Assembly (NCBI RefSeq): GCF_002197755.1
Contig: NZ_NHOT01000012.1
Span: forward strand, 1-64,000
DNA: 64,000 nucleotides
DNA from: Pedobacter sp. AJM
GTDB taxonomy: Bacteria; Bacteroidota; Bacteroidia; Sphingobacteriales; Sphingobacteriaceae
Direction of reading: 5' to 3'
Below, piece by piece: positions 1-10,005 of this stretch. Under the pieces are notes generated by a model. That model ran no database searches, had not been told where the DNA came from, and worked only from the letters and a program-made list of their open reading frames with translations. The number at the start of each line of letters is the position of its first letter. The first letter of the stretch is position 1. The position numbers and the translations under genes are program-made.

Positions 1-1
1 A

Positions 2-109
2 TTTGCACTTGCCATTACAATATCTGTTTTAATTGCTGTTTTAACCGTGAGCATTCAGTCGGTGAAGGTAGCGAAAGCGAACCCGGTTGATGCGCTTAAA
101 TATGAATAA
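2..109 (+). CDS. FtsX/MacB-type ABC permease, C-terminal fragment (cut by window edge)
   Basis: An open frame runs from the left edge to a TAA at 107-109. Its 35 residues end in VAKANPVDALKYE, the same C-terminus as the next complete permease at 188-2560, and include a hydrophobic last transmembrane stretch (FALAITISVLIAVLTVSI). It is the tail of a further member of the tandem permease array, truncated only by the window. The 78-bp spacer after it is the same one that separates later members, so it belongs to the same operon. Nothing can be said about its periplasmic domains. Confidence 0.88.
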   Translation, partial: FALAITISVLIAVLTVSIQSVKVAKANPVDALKYE

Positions 110-187
110 AAATAAGTGATAAGTTATACGTTTTAAGTCGTAAGTGAAAAACTTATAACTTAAAACTTACCACGTAAAACTACAAAA
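110..187 (+). repeat. 78-bp intergenic spacer repeat, copy 1
   Basis: First of four near-identical 78-bp spacers between consecutive permease genes (others at 2561-2638, 5018-5095 and 7475-7552). It contains an imperfect inverted repeat: two 23-nt arms, 17 of 23 positions matching by eye, separated by about 5 nt (GAAAA). The RNA could therefore form a hairpin in each inter-cistronic gap. No run of T follows it, so it does not look like an intrinsic terminator. Confidence 0.8.
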
Positions 188-2560
188 ATGTTCAAATTAA
201 ACTTGAAAATCGCCTTGCGAAACCTTTGGAAGCACAAGGGCTTCTCCTTAATAAATATTGGTGGCTTGGCTATAGGTTTAGCCAGTTGTATGCTGCTATT
301 ATTGTATGTGTCATACGAGTTTGGGTTTGATAGGCAGTTTAAGAATTACAATACAACTTATATTGCCCATACCAATATGACAGCCAATGGTAAAGTGCAC
401 AGTTGGGCCTGGACACCTGGTTTATTAGCCCCGGAGCTAAAAGAGAAATATGCCGGTATTGTAAATGCTGCGAGATCTTCTTATCCATTTGAGCAACTAA
501 TTAGCTATAATGATAAAAAAATTAAAAACAGAGGTTTGTTTGCTGACCCATCTTTTCTTGATATACTGGATTATAAATTTCTAAGTGGTAATGCGGTAAC
601 GCCACTTAAGGATATTAATAGCGTTATTTTAACTCAATCATTAGCAGAAAAATTATTTGCAGGCGAAAATCCTTTAGGTAAAATAGTGAAGCTGGATAAT
701 AAAGAGGGGTTAAAAGTTGAAGCGGTAATTGCTGATATACCAGCAAATAGCAGTATCAAATTCGATTATTTAATGCCCTGGAAATTAAATGAAAAAACAC
801 ACGAATGGATAGCTAAGCAGGGATGGGGGAGTAATTTCTGTTTAACCCTGGTACAACTTCAAAATACTAGTTTATTGGATGGAGTAAATGCTAAAGTTAA
901 AGATATTTATAAAACCCATGATAATGAATCAAATACCAACGAATTGTTTTTGCATCCCTTATCAAAATGGCATTTGTATAATGAATTCGAAAATGGGGTA
1001 ACTATTGGTGGAAAAATAGACCAACTGAAGATTTTCTTTATGCTGGCAATTTGTATCCTCCTTATTGCTTGTGTAAACTTTATGAATCTTTCTACCGCCC
1101 GATCAGAGAAAAGAGCAAAAGAAGTTGGTGTTCGCAAAGCAATTGGATCAAGCAGAAAATCATTGATAGCTCAGTTTATTCTGGAAAGCATTTTACTCTC
1201 TTTAATTGGAACTGTTGTTGCTTTTACTTTAGTTGAGATTAGTTTGCCGTACTTTAATACGCTGTTAAATATTAATCTGATTATTCAATACCATGATTGG
1301 AGAAATTGGGCGACTTTAACCGGATTAATTTTATTTACCGGCTTACTTGCAGGCAGTTATCCGGCATTTTACCTGTCATCTTTTGAACCTGTAAAAGTGC
1401 TTAAAGGCTTTAGACTCAAGACAGGATCGGCTATGTCGATTAGAAAAGTATTGGTTGTTTCTCAGTTCGTATTCGCGGCAAGTCTAATTGTTTGCACTGC
1501 AGTTATCTATCAGCAATTAAACTACATTAAAAACAAACCAATAGGCTATAATCAGGGTAATCTGATACAAATGGCAGCTGCAGGTGCTTTAACGAGTACA
1601 AAAAAAATCGACTTATTAAAAACGCAGCTTATCAAATCCGGTGCCGCCCAACACGTTTCTTTGATGAGTATGAATATTGATGAAGGTGGAAATAATACCT
1701 CAGATATCAGCTGGCAGGGCAAAAACCCCAATGAAAAGGTATTATTTAACCAAAGGGGGATTGGTTACGATTTTATAGCAACTACGGGTACTGAAATGAT
1801 TAAAGGAAGAGAATTTGCTGTCGAATTTCCAGGTGATTCTAACAAGGTTTTGATAAATGAAGCTGCTGTTAAAATAATGGGACTTAAAAATCCGGTGGGT
1901 ACAATAATTAATTATGGTGATTCCAAGGCTACTATTATAGGCGTAATGAAAGATTTTGTTGCAGAATCTCCATACCAAAAAGTAGCACCAATGATTTTTA
2001 ATAAAATATATAGTGACGAAGGAGGAGTAATCTTAATTCGACTAAATGAAGCGCAAAACATCAGTGCCTCACTGGTACAAATAGATGCACTCGTAAAAGC
2101 TATAAATCCGGATTATCCTGTGGATAGAAGATTTGTCAGCGAATCTTTCGAAGAAAAATTTCAGTCTGAAAAACTTTTAGGCACACTTTCAAACTGGTTC
2201 GGCGGTTTTGCGATATTCATCTCTTGCTTAGGCTTATTAGGATTAGCGCTTTTCATGGCCGAGCAACGTAAAAAAGAAATCAGCATCCGTAAAGTTTTGG
2301 GCGCGAGCACGAAAAATATTCTTACACTTTTAAATAAAGATTTTATCAAACTGGTGGCGATAGCCAACATCATTGCTTTTCCACTGGCTTATATCATTAT
2401 TAATAAATGGCTTTCATCTTTCGAATACCGGATAAGCATATCTATTATGCCTTTTGCATTGGCGATCGCTATTTCTATTATAATTGCCGTTTTAACCGTG
2501 AGCATTCAGTCGGTAAAGGTAGCGAAAGCGAACCCGGTTGATGCGCTTAAATATGAATAA
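188..2560 (+). CDS. FtsX/MacB-type ABC transporter permease (array member 1)
   Basis: A 790-residue inner-membrane permease of the duplicated type. It has an N-terminal transmembrane helix (about residues 18-42), a MacB-like periplasmic core domain, three transmembrane helices of a first FtsX domain with the cytoplasmic motif KRAKEVGVRKAIGSSR (about 310-325), then a second helix, second periplasmic domain and second FtsX domain with KKEISIRKVLGAS (about 698-710). In this family the FtsX domains couple to a LolD/MacB-like ATPase and move substrate on the periplasmic side (mechanotransmission) rather than by a classical channel. The substrate is unknown. Of its neighbours it looks most like the permease at 7553-9931. 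The ATG follows the 78-bp spacer, and all members begin with MFKLN. Confidence 0.92.
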   Translation: MFKLNLKIALRNLWKHKGFSLINIGGLAIGLASCMLLLLYVSYEFGFDRQFKNYNTTYIAHTNMTANGKVHSWAWTPGLLAPELKEKYAGIVNAARSSYPFEQLISYNDKKIKNRGLFADPSFLDILDYKFLSGNAVTPLKDINSVILTQSLAEKLFAGENPLGKIVKLDNKEGLKVEAVIADIPANSSIKFDYLMPWKLNEKTHEWIAKQGWGSNFCLTLVQLQNTSLLDGVNAKVKDIYKTHDNESNTNELFLHPLSKWHLYNEFENGVTIGGKIDQLKIFFMLAICILLIACVNFMNLSTARSEKRAKEVGVRKAIGSSRKSLIAQFILESILLSLIGTVVAFTLVEISLPYFNTLLNINLIIQYHDWRNWATLTGLILFTGLLAGSYPAFYLSSFEPVKVLKGFRLKTGSAMSIRKVLVVSQFVFAASLIVCTAVIYQQLNYIKNKPIGYNQGNLIQMAAAGALTSTKKIDLLKTQLIKSGAAQHVSLMSMNIDEGGNNTSDISWQGKNPNEKVLFNQRGIGYDFIATTGTEMIKGREFAVEFPGDSNKVLINEAAVKIMGLKNPVGTIINYGDSKATIIGVMKDFVAESPYQKVAPMIFNKIYSDEGGVILIRLNEAQNISASLVQIDALVKAINPDYPVDRRFVSESFEEKFQSEKLLGTLSNWFGGFAIFISCLGLLGLALFMAEQRKKEISIRKVLGASTKNILTLLNKDFIKLVAIANIIAFPLAYIIINKWLSSFEYRISISIMPFALAIAISIIIAVLTVSIQSVKVAKANPVDALKYE

Positions 2561-2638
2561 AAATAAGTGATAAGTTATACGTTTTAAGTCGTAAGTAAAA
2601 AACTTATAACTTAAAACTTACCACGTAAAACTACAAAA
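2561..2638 (+). repeat. 78-bp intergenic spacer repeat, copy 2
   Basis: Almost identical to the spacer at 110-187; I see one G-to-A change just before the centre of the inverted repeat. Together with the adjoining coding ends it is part of a 193-bp direct repeat (38-230 versus 2489-2681). Confidence 0.8.
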
Positions 2639-5017
2639 ATGTTCAAATTAAACTTGAAAATCGCCTTGCGAAACCTTTGGAGAAACCGGGGAATAACTGC
2701 CATTAATGTTGGTGGTTTAGCTATAGCTTTGGCTGCTTTTATTTTGGTAGCCATGTACTTTACCTATGAAACCAGCTTCGATCAGACAAATCCTAACTAC
2801 AATAATATTTATGTGGTTGGTAGAATTGAGCCTGATTTTAAAACCAATTACACTTCTCCTCCGCTCGTAAAAGCGATTAAGTTAAATTTTCCTGAAGTAG
2901 AAAATGCAGGGATCACCAAGATAAACCATTCATTGGAGTTGGCTATTAAAAATGGCAAAAATGCCATTTTTACGAAAAACATTTTGCAGGCAGATTACAA
3001 TGCCGCCAAAATTCTGGACATTAATCCAATAGGTGGCTTGATCCAGCCATCGGGTGATGTAGAAAGATTAACTTATCTGAATGTTGAAAACGTTAAAACA
3101 CTGTTTCCTGGTAAGAAAGACAATAAACCCGAAATGGTGAGCTTCGGATCTTCCAGTTCAGGAATAACCGGAACCATCGCCGGGGCTATTGTTAACAATG
3201 AGCATTCAAATTTTAGCTTCGACGGGGTATCCATAGGCAACGAGATTGGAAAAGGAGAAAACTATGGATATAATAATTATAATACCTTTATTCAGGTAAA
3301 ACCGGGAACGGATGTTGAAAATCTTCAAAACAAAATAACCAATTTATACAGAGCTGAGCTATTAAAAGGTGAAACCGATGTAAAGACAATTGAAGAAATT
3401 AAGGGCGTGTCTATATTTTTGGATCCTTTGGCTCATCAACATTTAAGGCCTAAAGCAGGAAATGATACCCCTTATAAAATTTTAATTGCACTTTCTGTTC
3501 TTGGTGTTTTAATCTTAGTGATTGCCTGTATTAATTTCACTAATCTCAGCATTGCTCAGGCCGCTAAAAGAGCGAAAGAGGTAGGCATTAAAAAAGTAAT
3601 GGGCGCCTATCGCCTTCAGCTAACTGCTCAATTTTTAACTGAAATATTTATTCAGTGCCTGTTTGCAACAATTATGGCATTGGTTTTTGCTGAATCGGCA
3701 TTGCCATACTTTAACAACTTATTCCAAATTAATTTAACAATATGGCATGCCAATAATGATCTGTTCTGGCAATTGCCTTTAATTTTATGTCTGATTACCT
3801 TAATTGCCGGAACTTATCCCGCTTTAGTGCTATCCGGTTTTAAACCGGCGTTGGTTTTGAAAGGGAATTTTTCGACCAGCAAACAAAGTTCCTGGTTGCG
3901 GAATGGATTATTGGTTTTTCAATTCAGTATCGCCGTAATTTTCATTATTGGCTTGTTTATCATTAACGCTCAGCTTAAATACATGAGGAGTGAGGATTTA
4001 GGTTTTACGGCAAACCAGGTCGTGTACATCAAGAACATCAGTATGTTTAATAAGCCTGAAAAATTCACTCCTGTTAGAGATAAAATCTTAAAAATTCCTG
4101 GAATAAAATCGGCAACCGTGACCACTGATATCCCTGATGGTGCAGAAGGTGGGGCTAATGGTTATACTTTCGAGGGCGTGCAATCCAGCCTTGATTTTAT
4201 AGATGTAGATTTTGATTATTTCGAGACGCTGGATATCAAGTTAAAAGAGGGGCGTTTTTTCTCAAAGTCATTTAGTACAGATACTGCGAATTCTGCTATA
4301 ATAAATGAGCGAACTGTTGCGAAATATGGCATGAAAAACCCCGTTGGAAAAACAATCAGAGGTTGCAATATTGATTATAAAATTGTTGGTGTAATTAAAG
4401 ATTTTAAGGCTCAAGGCTTTGAAAGTGCCGTTCAGCCAACCATTTACGCAATTAAAAATCCTTGCGGCAATTATAAGACGCAAATCATGCTAAAAATTGA
4501 GGAAAATAAAATGTCTGATGCTTTGGCTGCTTTGAAAGCACAATGGCCTCAAATTAACCCTCAGGATGGTGAAGATTTCAGGTATGAGTTTTTAGATGAA
4601 CTTTATGGCAAACTTTTTAAAAAACAAGAGCAGCTACAATCCGTGTTTTTTGCAGCGGCATTGCTCACCATTTTCATTGCTATTTTAGGTTTGTTTGCCT
4701 TTGCAAAATACATTACTAACGGTCGGATTAAAGAAATAGCTGTTCGCAAAATTTTAGGTGCAAGTGATGTTCAGATCTTCAAATTGATTAACAGTTCATT
4801 TTTTATCATGGTGCTTGCAGCTAACGTAATTTCATGGCCGGTCGCTTACATCCTTACTAAGAAATGGCTGGAAACTTTTGCCTACCGGATTGATTTACCT
4901 GTCCTTCCTTTTGTTAGCAGTGCAATCATTACCATTTTATTAACGGTGATAACGGTAAGCATTCAGGCAAAAAAAGCTGTGAGGGCTAATCCGGTTGATG
5001 CGTTGAAATACGAATAA
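2639..5017 (+). CDS. FtsX/MacB-type ABC transporter permease (array member 2)
   Basis: 792 residues with the same double FtsX plan as its neighbours. The first 45 bp and the last codons are nearly shared with member 1, but the helix-1 region (AINVGGLAIALAAFILVAMYF) and both periplasmic domains differ strongly, pointing to a different ligand or partner. The FtsX signature RAKEVGIKKVMGAYR lies near residues 314-328, and KEIAVRKILGAS near 699-710. It ends VRANPVDALKYE. No frameshift or internal stop is seen. It is cotranscribed with the rest of the array by position. Confidence 0.9.
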   Translation: MFKLNLKIALRNLWRNRGITAINVGGLAIALAAFILVAMYFTYETSFDQTNPNYNNIYVVGRIEPDFKTNYTSPPLVKAIKLNFPEVENAGITKINHSLELAIKNGKNAIFTKNILQADYNAAKILDINPIGGLIQPSGDVERLTYLNVENVKTLFPGKKDNKPEMVSFGSSSSGITGTIAGAIVNNEHSNFSFDGVSIGNEIGKGENYGYNNYNTFIQVKPGTDVENLQNKITNLYRAELLKGETDVKTIEEIKGVSIFLDPLAHQHLRPKAGNDTPYKILIALSVLGVLILVIACINFTNLSIAQAAKRAKEVGIKKVMGAYRLQLTAQFLTEIFIQCLFATIMALVFAESALPYFNNLFQINLTIWHANNDLFWQLPLILCLITLIAGTYPALVLSGFKPALVLKGNFSTSKQSSWLRNGLLVFQFSIAVIFIIGLFIINAQLKYMRSEDLGFTANQVVYIKNISMFNKPEKFTPVRDKILKIPGIKSATVTTDIPDGAEGGANGYTFEGVQSSLDFIDVDFDYFETLDIKLKEGRFFSKSFSTDTANSAIINERTVAKYGMKNPVGKTIRGCNIDYKIVGVIKDFKAQGFESAVQPTIYAIKNPCGNYKTQIMLKIEENKMSDALAALKAQWPQINPQDGEDFRYEFLDELYGKLFKKQEQLQSVFFAAALLTIFIAILGLFAFAKYITNGRIKEIAVRKILGASDVQIFKLINSSFFIMVLAANVISWPVAYILTKKWLETFAYRIDLPVLPFVSSAIITILLTVITVSIQAKKAVRANPVDALKYE

Positions 5018-5095
5018 AAATAAGGGATAAGTTATACGTTTTAAGTCGTAAGTGAAAAACTTATAACTTAAAACTTACCACGTAAAACTACAAAA
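5018..5095 (+). repeat. 78-bp intergenic spacer repeat, copy 3
   Basis: Near-identical copy of the spacer at 110-187, with a small change in the first bases (AAGGGATAAG instead of AAGTGATAAG). It keeps both arms of the inverted repeat. Confidence 0.8.
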
Positions 5096-7474
5096 ATGTT
5101 CAAATTAAACTTAAAAATCGCTTTGCGAAACCTTTGGAAGAATAAAACCTCCTCTTTCATTAACGTTATTGGTTTAGCTATCGGCTTAGCTGCTTGCTTA
5201 ATGTTGCTATCATATGTTTCTTACGAGTGGAATTTCGATAAACAGGCCAAAAACTGGAAAAATGTTTATGTAGCCATGACGAATGTTCCCGGAGAAGGTA
5301 ATAAAATCGCAGGTACTTTTAATGGTTCTACCACAGCATTGGGCCCGCTCTTGAAACAAAATTTACCGGAGGCGAAATACATTGCCCGTATGGATTATGG
5401 TACAAAAAGCCTCATTGCAAACGGACAAAATAGCTATAAAAAAAATTCTAAGTTTGCCGAACCCGATATCCTTAAACTGTACGATTATGAGTTTATTGCA
5501 GGCGACCCGAAAACGGCATTAAACAATCCACTTTCGGTTATTTTAACTGAAAGTACAGCTAGAACCTTATTTGGAACTGCTGATGTGCTGAATAAATCCG
5601 TTCGTTATCAGGATAAAGAAAACCTGACCATTACCGGTGTAATTAAAGATTTACCTGAAAATAGTTCTAACCGTTTCGACTTTTTAATGCCTTGGTCATT
5701 TTACGAGATTATTGACGACAGTGCAAAGGATTTAAACTGGACGAATTATAGTTTTGTAACCATGGTTTCGCTTAATCCGGATGCCAATATTGAGTTGGTA
5801 AACCGTAAAGTTAAGGATTTGGTAAAGGCAGCTACGCCTCAAACCCTGCAGTCGCAACCACATTTTTTATACCAGGCGAGCAGACTACATTTATTTGGCA
5901 AATTCGAAAATGGTAAAAGTGTAGGCGGCGACATTGAGCAAATCTGGCTTTTTGTTGGTTTGGCCTTTGGTATATTGCTAATCGCCTGCATTAATTTTAT
6001 GAACATGGCTACGGCCAAATCAGAAAAACGGTCAAAAGAAGTGGGCATCAAGAAAACCATCGGTGCTAATCGCAGTTCATTAATTTTTCAGTTTTTAACC
6101 GAATCAATGGTATTAACTCTGGTTGCTGTTGTCGTAGCAATAGCATTGATAGAACTTTGTCTACCCGCATTTAATTCGCTCCTCAATATAAATCTCGGGA
6201 TTTCATACTTCAATACGGCAAGTTGGGTTGGTATCCTGGGAATCGTAATTGTCACCGGATTAATTGCCGGCAGTTACCCGGCGTTTTATTTATCAGCTTT
6301 TAATCCAATTCAAACATTAAAAAGAAAGATTTCGGCTAAAGGATTTCTACGCATAAGTTTAAGGCAAGTGCTGGTTGTTGGTCAGTTTTGCTTCGCCATT
6401 ATTCTGATTATCGCAACTTTGGTCATCTATCGCCAAATTCAATACATCAAAAACAAGCCGGTTGGCTTCGATGTGAATGCTTTGGTGGAGATTCCTCAGG
6501 ATGGAGAATTAAAAACCAAATTCGAGTTATTCAAATCCGAACTGCTTAAATCCGGAGCGATAAAGTCGATGTATCAATCGTCTGTTAGTCTTTCTCATCA
6601 TGGTCGCAACTTTATGGATATTACATGGGATGGCATGACGAAGCCTGAAAATACTATCTTGTTTAACCAGGTGGCGACTTCGTATGATTTTATCAAAACA
6701 AATGGTATTAAATTACTCGAGGGGCGGGATTTCTCTAAAAACTTCGCATCAGATACCAGTGCCTTGCTGGTGAGTGCCTCGGCTGTGAAAGTATTTGGGT
6801 ATAAAAATCCTATTGGCAAAAGGGTAAATCTGTATGGTACAAATGCTTATATTATTGGTGTTTTTGACGATTATGTTTGGGATTCGCCTTATAAATCTAA
6901 TAACCCACAGGTTGTATTTTTAAATCCAAAGCAAACAGGTACCATTACAATGCGACTGAATAACGCAAACAGTTTGCAAAGTAATATTGAAACCATCAGC
7001 AGAATTGCAAAGGTTTTTAATCCGGCATATCCAACGGAAATTACTTTTATAAACTCCTTATATCAGGAGAAATACAAATCAGAAAAAACCTTAGGTATTC
7101 TCTCCAACTTGTTCGGCGGACTGGCAATTTTCGTGTCATGCCTGGGTTTATTCGGCTTGGTTGCTTACAGTGCCGAGCAAAGAACAAAGGAGTTTGGTGT
7201 GCGAAAAGTACTAGGCGCATCGGTTGCGGATTTAATGCAATTGCTGTCGCTTTCTTTTATCAAAATGATTGTAGTTGCCATTTTTATTGCGGTGCCGGTA
7301 AGTTATTTTGTGATGAATAAATGGCTGGATAACTTTGAGTTTCGTACTGAAATAAGCTGGTGGATAATTCCTATCGCAGCAATAGCAACTTTAACGATGG
7401 CTGTAATTACCGTGAGTTTTCAGGCTTATAAAACTGCAAAATCGAACCCGGTTGATGCGTTGAAATATGAATAA
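5096..7474 (+). CDS. FtsX/MacB-type ABC transporter permease (array member 3)
   Basis: 792 residues. Helix 1 is at about 20-45. The first periplasmic domain is followed by the FtsX motif KRSKEVGIKKTIGANR (about 309-324), and the second FtsX domain carries RTKEFGVRKVLGASV (about 700-714). The last three helices end in KSNPVDALKYE. The start is fixed by the shared MFKLNLKIALRNLWKNK opening directly after spacer copy 3. By family knowledge it acts as an inner-membrane partner of an ATPase such as the one at 14979-15674. The substrate cannot be read from the sequence. Confidence 0.9.
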   Translation: MFKLNLKIALRNLWKNKTSSFINVIGLAIGLAACLMLLSYVSYEWNFDKQAKNWKNVYVAMTNVPGEGNKIAGTFNGSTTALGPLLKQNLPEAKYIARMDYGTKSLIANGQNSYKKNSKFAEPDILKLYDYEFIAGDPKTALNNPLSVILTESTARTLFGTADVLNKSVRYQDKENLTITGVIKDLPENSSNRFDFLMPWSFYEIIDDSAKDLNWTNYSFVTMVSLNPDANIELVNRKVKDLVKAATPQTLQSQPHFLYQASRLHLFGKFENGKSVGGDIEQIWLFVGLAFGILLIACINFMNMATAKSEKRSKEVGIKKTIGANRSSLIFQFLTESMVLTLVAVVVAIALIELCLPAFNSLLNINLGISYFNTASWVGILGIVIVTGLIAGSYPAFYLSAFNPIQTLKRKISAKGFLRISLRQVLVVGQFCFAIILIIATLVIYRQIQYIKNKPVGFDVNALVEIPQDGELKTKFELFKSELLKSGAIKSMYQSSVSLSHHGRNFMDITWDGMTKPENTILFNQVATSYDFIKTNGIKLLEGRDFSKNFASDTSALLVSASAVKVFGYKNPIGKRVNLYGTNAYIIGVFDDYVWDSPYKSNNPQVVFLNPKQTGTITMRLNNANSLQSNIETISRIAKVFNPAYPTEITFINSLYQEKYKSEKTLGILSNLFGGLAIFVSCLGLFGLVAYSAEQRTKEFGVRKVLGASVADLMQLLSLSFIKMIVVAIFIAVPVSYFVMNKWLDNFEFRTEISWWIIPIAAIATLTMAVITVSFQAYKTAKSNPVDALKYE

Positions 7475-7552
7475 AAATAAGTAATAAGTTATACGTTTTA
7501 AGTTGTAAGTGAAAAACTTATAACTTAAAACTTACCACGTAAAACTACAAAA
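7475..7552 (+). repeat. 78-bp intergenic spacer repeat, copy 4
   Basis: Last copy of the 78-bp family. It has AAGTAATAAG at the start and AAGTTGTAAG in the left arm, which restores one base of pairing with the right arm. Later spacers in the array (9932-10005 and 12397-12465) belong to a different family. Confidence 0.8.
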
Positions 7553-9931
7553 ATGTTCAAATTAAACTTTAAAATCGCCTTGCGAAATCTTTGGAAAAAC
7601 AAGGGTTTTAGCCTGATTAATATTGGTGGATTAGCAATTGGCCTGGCTTGTTGTTTAATGTTAATGTTGTATGTAAATTATGAGTGGAGCTATGATAAGC
7701 AATATAAAAACCTCGATAATATTTATTCTGCCAAATTAAAACTGAAGATTAACGGAGAATTGACAACAACAGACGCTGTTCCATATAAATTAGCCGGCGC
7801 AATGCTTCAGGAAGTTCCAGGTATTAAAGATGCAGCAAGAATTTCGCAGAATAACATTAAATTATTCAGTTACAACGAAAATAAATTCAAGCTAACCTCA
7901 ATTTATGTAGATAAATCTTTTATAAAAATATTAAGCTACAATTTTATTTATGGCAACGCTGCTTCTGCTTTGGATGAGCCGGGATCTATTATTTTAACGG
8001 CCTCAACAGCTAAAAAATTATTTGGCACACAAAATCCCATAGGTCAGCGTATTAAATGGGATAACCTGAAAGCGCTAAAAGTTTCTGCTGTAATCGAAGA
8101 TTTGCCGAAAAATCAAAGTATTCAGTTTGAAGTTTTGCAACCATGGAGTTTCTTCGAACAAATTAATCCCGATATTCCAAATATGAGTTGGGGAAGTATT
8201 GACTGCAGCACCATATTTGAACTAAAAGACAATGTTTCTCCAGACGATATAAATGCCAGAATAAAAAAATTCTTAGTAACTAAAAAGCCTGAAGTAAAAC
8301 CGTATGTATACGAACCTTTCCTTTTCCCGATGAGCAAAATTCATTTATACAATGAATTTAAAAACGGGGTTGTAGTTGGAGGCAATATAGACCAGGTAAA
8401 ATTGTTTGCTTTTCTTGGTCTATGCGTACTGCTTATCGCCTGTATTAATTACATGAACCTGTCTACCGCAAGATCAGAAAAAAGGGCCCGTGAGGTTGGC
8501 GTTCGTAAAGCTTTAGGCTCTGCCCGAAGTGCATTAATGGGGCAGTTTATACTGGAATCAGTTTTGTTGTCGATTTTTGCAATGCTGATTGCTTTCGTAT
8601 TGTTGGAAATTTCTCTGCCATATTTTAACAATTTGCTGGATATCAAAATCCAGATTGATTATCATTCATATCTGTTTTGGAGCATTTTAATCGGTTTGGC
8701 CGTAATTACAGGATTATTGGCAGGTAGTTATCCCGCATTTTATTTATCATCCTTTATTCCGGTAAAGGTTTTGAAAGGTTTCAAAGGCAGTTCAGGTTCT
8801 TTGAGCATTCGTTGTTTATTGGTTGTACTTCAATTTAGTTTATCAATTTGCATGATTATTTCTGCAATTGTGGTGTACAGGCAAATTCAATACCTGAAGG
8901 ATAAGCCATTGGGTTTTGAGCAAAACAATATGGTACAATTAGATTTAGAGGGTGAATTAGGAAAGCCTTCCAAGCTGGAATTGTTCAAAAATCAATTATT
9001 AAAAGATGGTGCTGTTGTTTCTGCATCAGAATTTGCCCAAAAATTTACGAATGGCGGCTCTATCACAGGAGACATTAGTTGGCCAGGCAAACCTGCCGGA
9101 AATAATGCTATCATCAGCTGCAGAGCTGTCGGATTTAATTTTACAAATACGGTAGGTGCTAAAATTATTGCTGGCAGAGATTTCTCTAAAAATTTTCCTG
9201 CTGATACCAGCTCATCCGTATTATTAAATGAAACGGCCGTAAAACTGATGAACTTTAAAAACCCTGTCGGAACCATAATAAGCTGGGGAGATAACCAAAA
9301 TTTGAAAATTGTTGGTGTAATAAAAGATTACTTTAATGAACAGTTAGGTAAGGCCGTTGAGCCAACCGTTTTTTACTATAACATAAAAGATTGTGGTGTT
9401 TTGATGCTCCGTTTAAATCCCGATCAATCGCTGAATAAGTCTATAGAGACAATTAAAAATATCGGTCAGCAGATTAATCCGGCGTATCCTGCGCAAATTA
9501 GTTTTGTAGCAGAAGGTATGGCCGAAAAATTAAGAACAGAGAAATTACTAAGCGTACTTTCGAATATTTTCGGTGGTTTTGCCATTTTCATCTCTTGCCT
9601 TGGTTTATTAGGATTAGCGCTTTACATGGCAGAGCAAAGAAGCAAGGAGATCAGTATCCGCAAAGTTTTGGGTGCTAACCTGTCGGATATTCTGGTTTTG
9701 CTCAATAGGGATTTTATGAAATTGGTTATGATTTCGAATGTGATTGCAATTCCTGTCGCATACATTATTGTTACCCAATGGCTGCAAAAATATGATTATA
9801 AAACTGCAATAACACTTTGGCCTTTCATACTCGCTGTTTTAGCTTCTGTTTTTATAGCTGTTTTAACCGTGAGTTTGCAAACTTTCAAAGTAGCAAAAGC
9901 CAACGCGGTTGATGCATTGAAATATGAATGA
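7553..9931 (+). CDS. FtsX/MacB-type ABC transporter permease (array member 4)
   Basis: 792 residues. The helix-1 block GFSLINIGGLAIGLA and the second-FtsX block LGLALYMAEQRSKEISIRKVLGAN closely match member 1, so these two look like the most recent paralogues, while the periplasmic domains differ in detail. The first FtsX motif is KRAREVGVRKALGSAR near residues 309-324. The C-terminus has the variant KANAVDALKYE. It is the last gene preceded by the 78-bp spacer. Confidence 0.9.
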   Translation: MFKLNFKIALRNLWKNKGFSLINIGGLAIGLACCLMLMLYVNYEWSYDKQYKNLDNIYSAKLKLKINGELTTTDAVPYKLAGAMLQEVPGIKDAARISQNNIKLFSYNENKFKLTSIYVDKSFIKILSYNFIYGNAASALDEPGSIILTASTAKKLFGTQNPIGQRIKWDNLKALKVSAVIEDLPKNQSIQFEVLQPWSFFEQINPDIPNMSWGSIDCSTIFELKDNVSPDDINARIKKFLVTKKPEVKPYVYEPFLFPMSKIHLYNEFKNGVVVGGNIDQVKLFAFLGLCVLLIACINYMNLSTARSEKRAREVGVRKALGSARSALMGQFILESVLLSIFAMLIAFVLLEISLPYFNNLLDIKIQIDYHSYLFWSILIGLAVITGLLAGSYPAFYLSSFIPVKVLKGFKGSSGSLSIRCLLVVLQFSLSICMIISAIVVYRQIQYLKDKPLGFEQNNMVQLDLEGELGKPSKLELFKNQLLKDGAVVSASEFAQKFTNGGSITGDISWPGKPAGNNAIISCRAVGFNFTNTVGAKIIAGRDFSKNFPADTSSSVLLNETAVKLMNFKNPVGTIISWGDNQNLKIVGVIKDYFNEQLGKAVEPTVFYYNIKDCGVLMLRLNPDQSLNKSIETIKNIGQQINPAYPAQISFVAEGMAEKLRTEKLLSVLSNIFGGFAIFISCLGLLGLALYMAEQRSKEISIRKVLGANLSDILVLLNRDFMKLVMISNVIAIPVAYIIVTQWLQKYDYKTAITLWPFILAVLASVFIAVLTVSLQTFKVAKANAVDALKYE

Positions 9932-10005
9932 AAGCTTAAAGACCAAAGACTAAAGCGAATTGCTGGTGTCTTGATACTTGATACTAAATACTTGATACTA
10001 CAAAA
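9932..10005 (+). repeat. Second-family array spacer (74 bp)
   Basis: The spacer before array member 5 is unrelated to the 78-bp family but matches the 69-bp spacer at 12397-12465. Both contain GACCAAAGACTAA followed by a stretch built from repeated TACTTGATA words ending just before the ATG. I see no terminator in it, so transcription probably continues. Confidence 0.65.
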
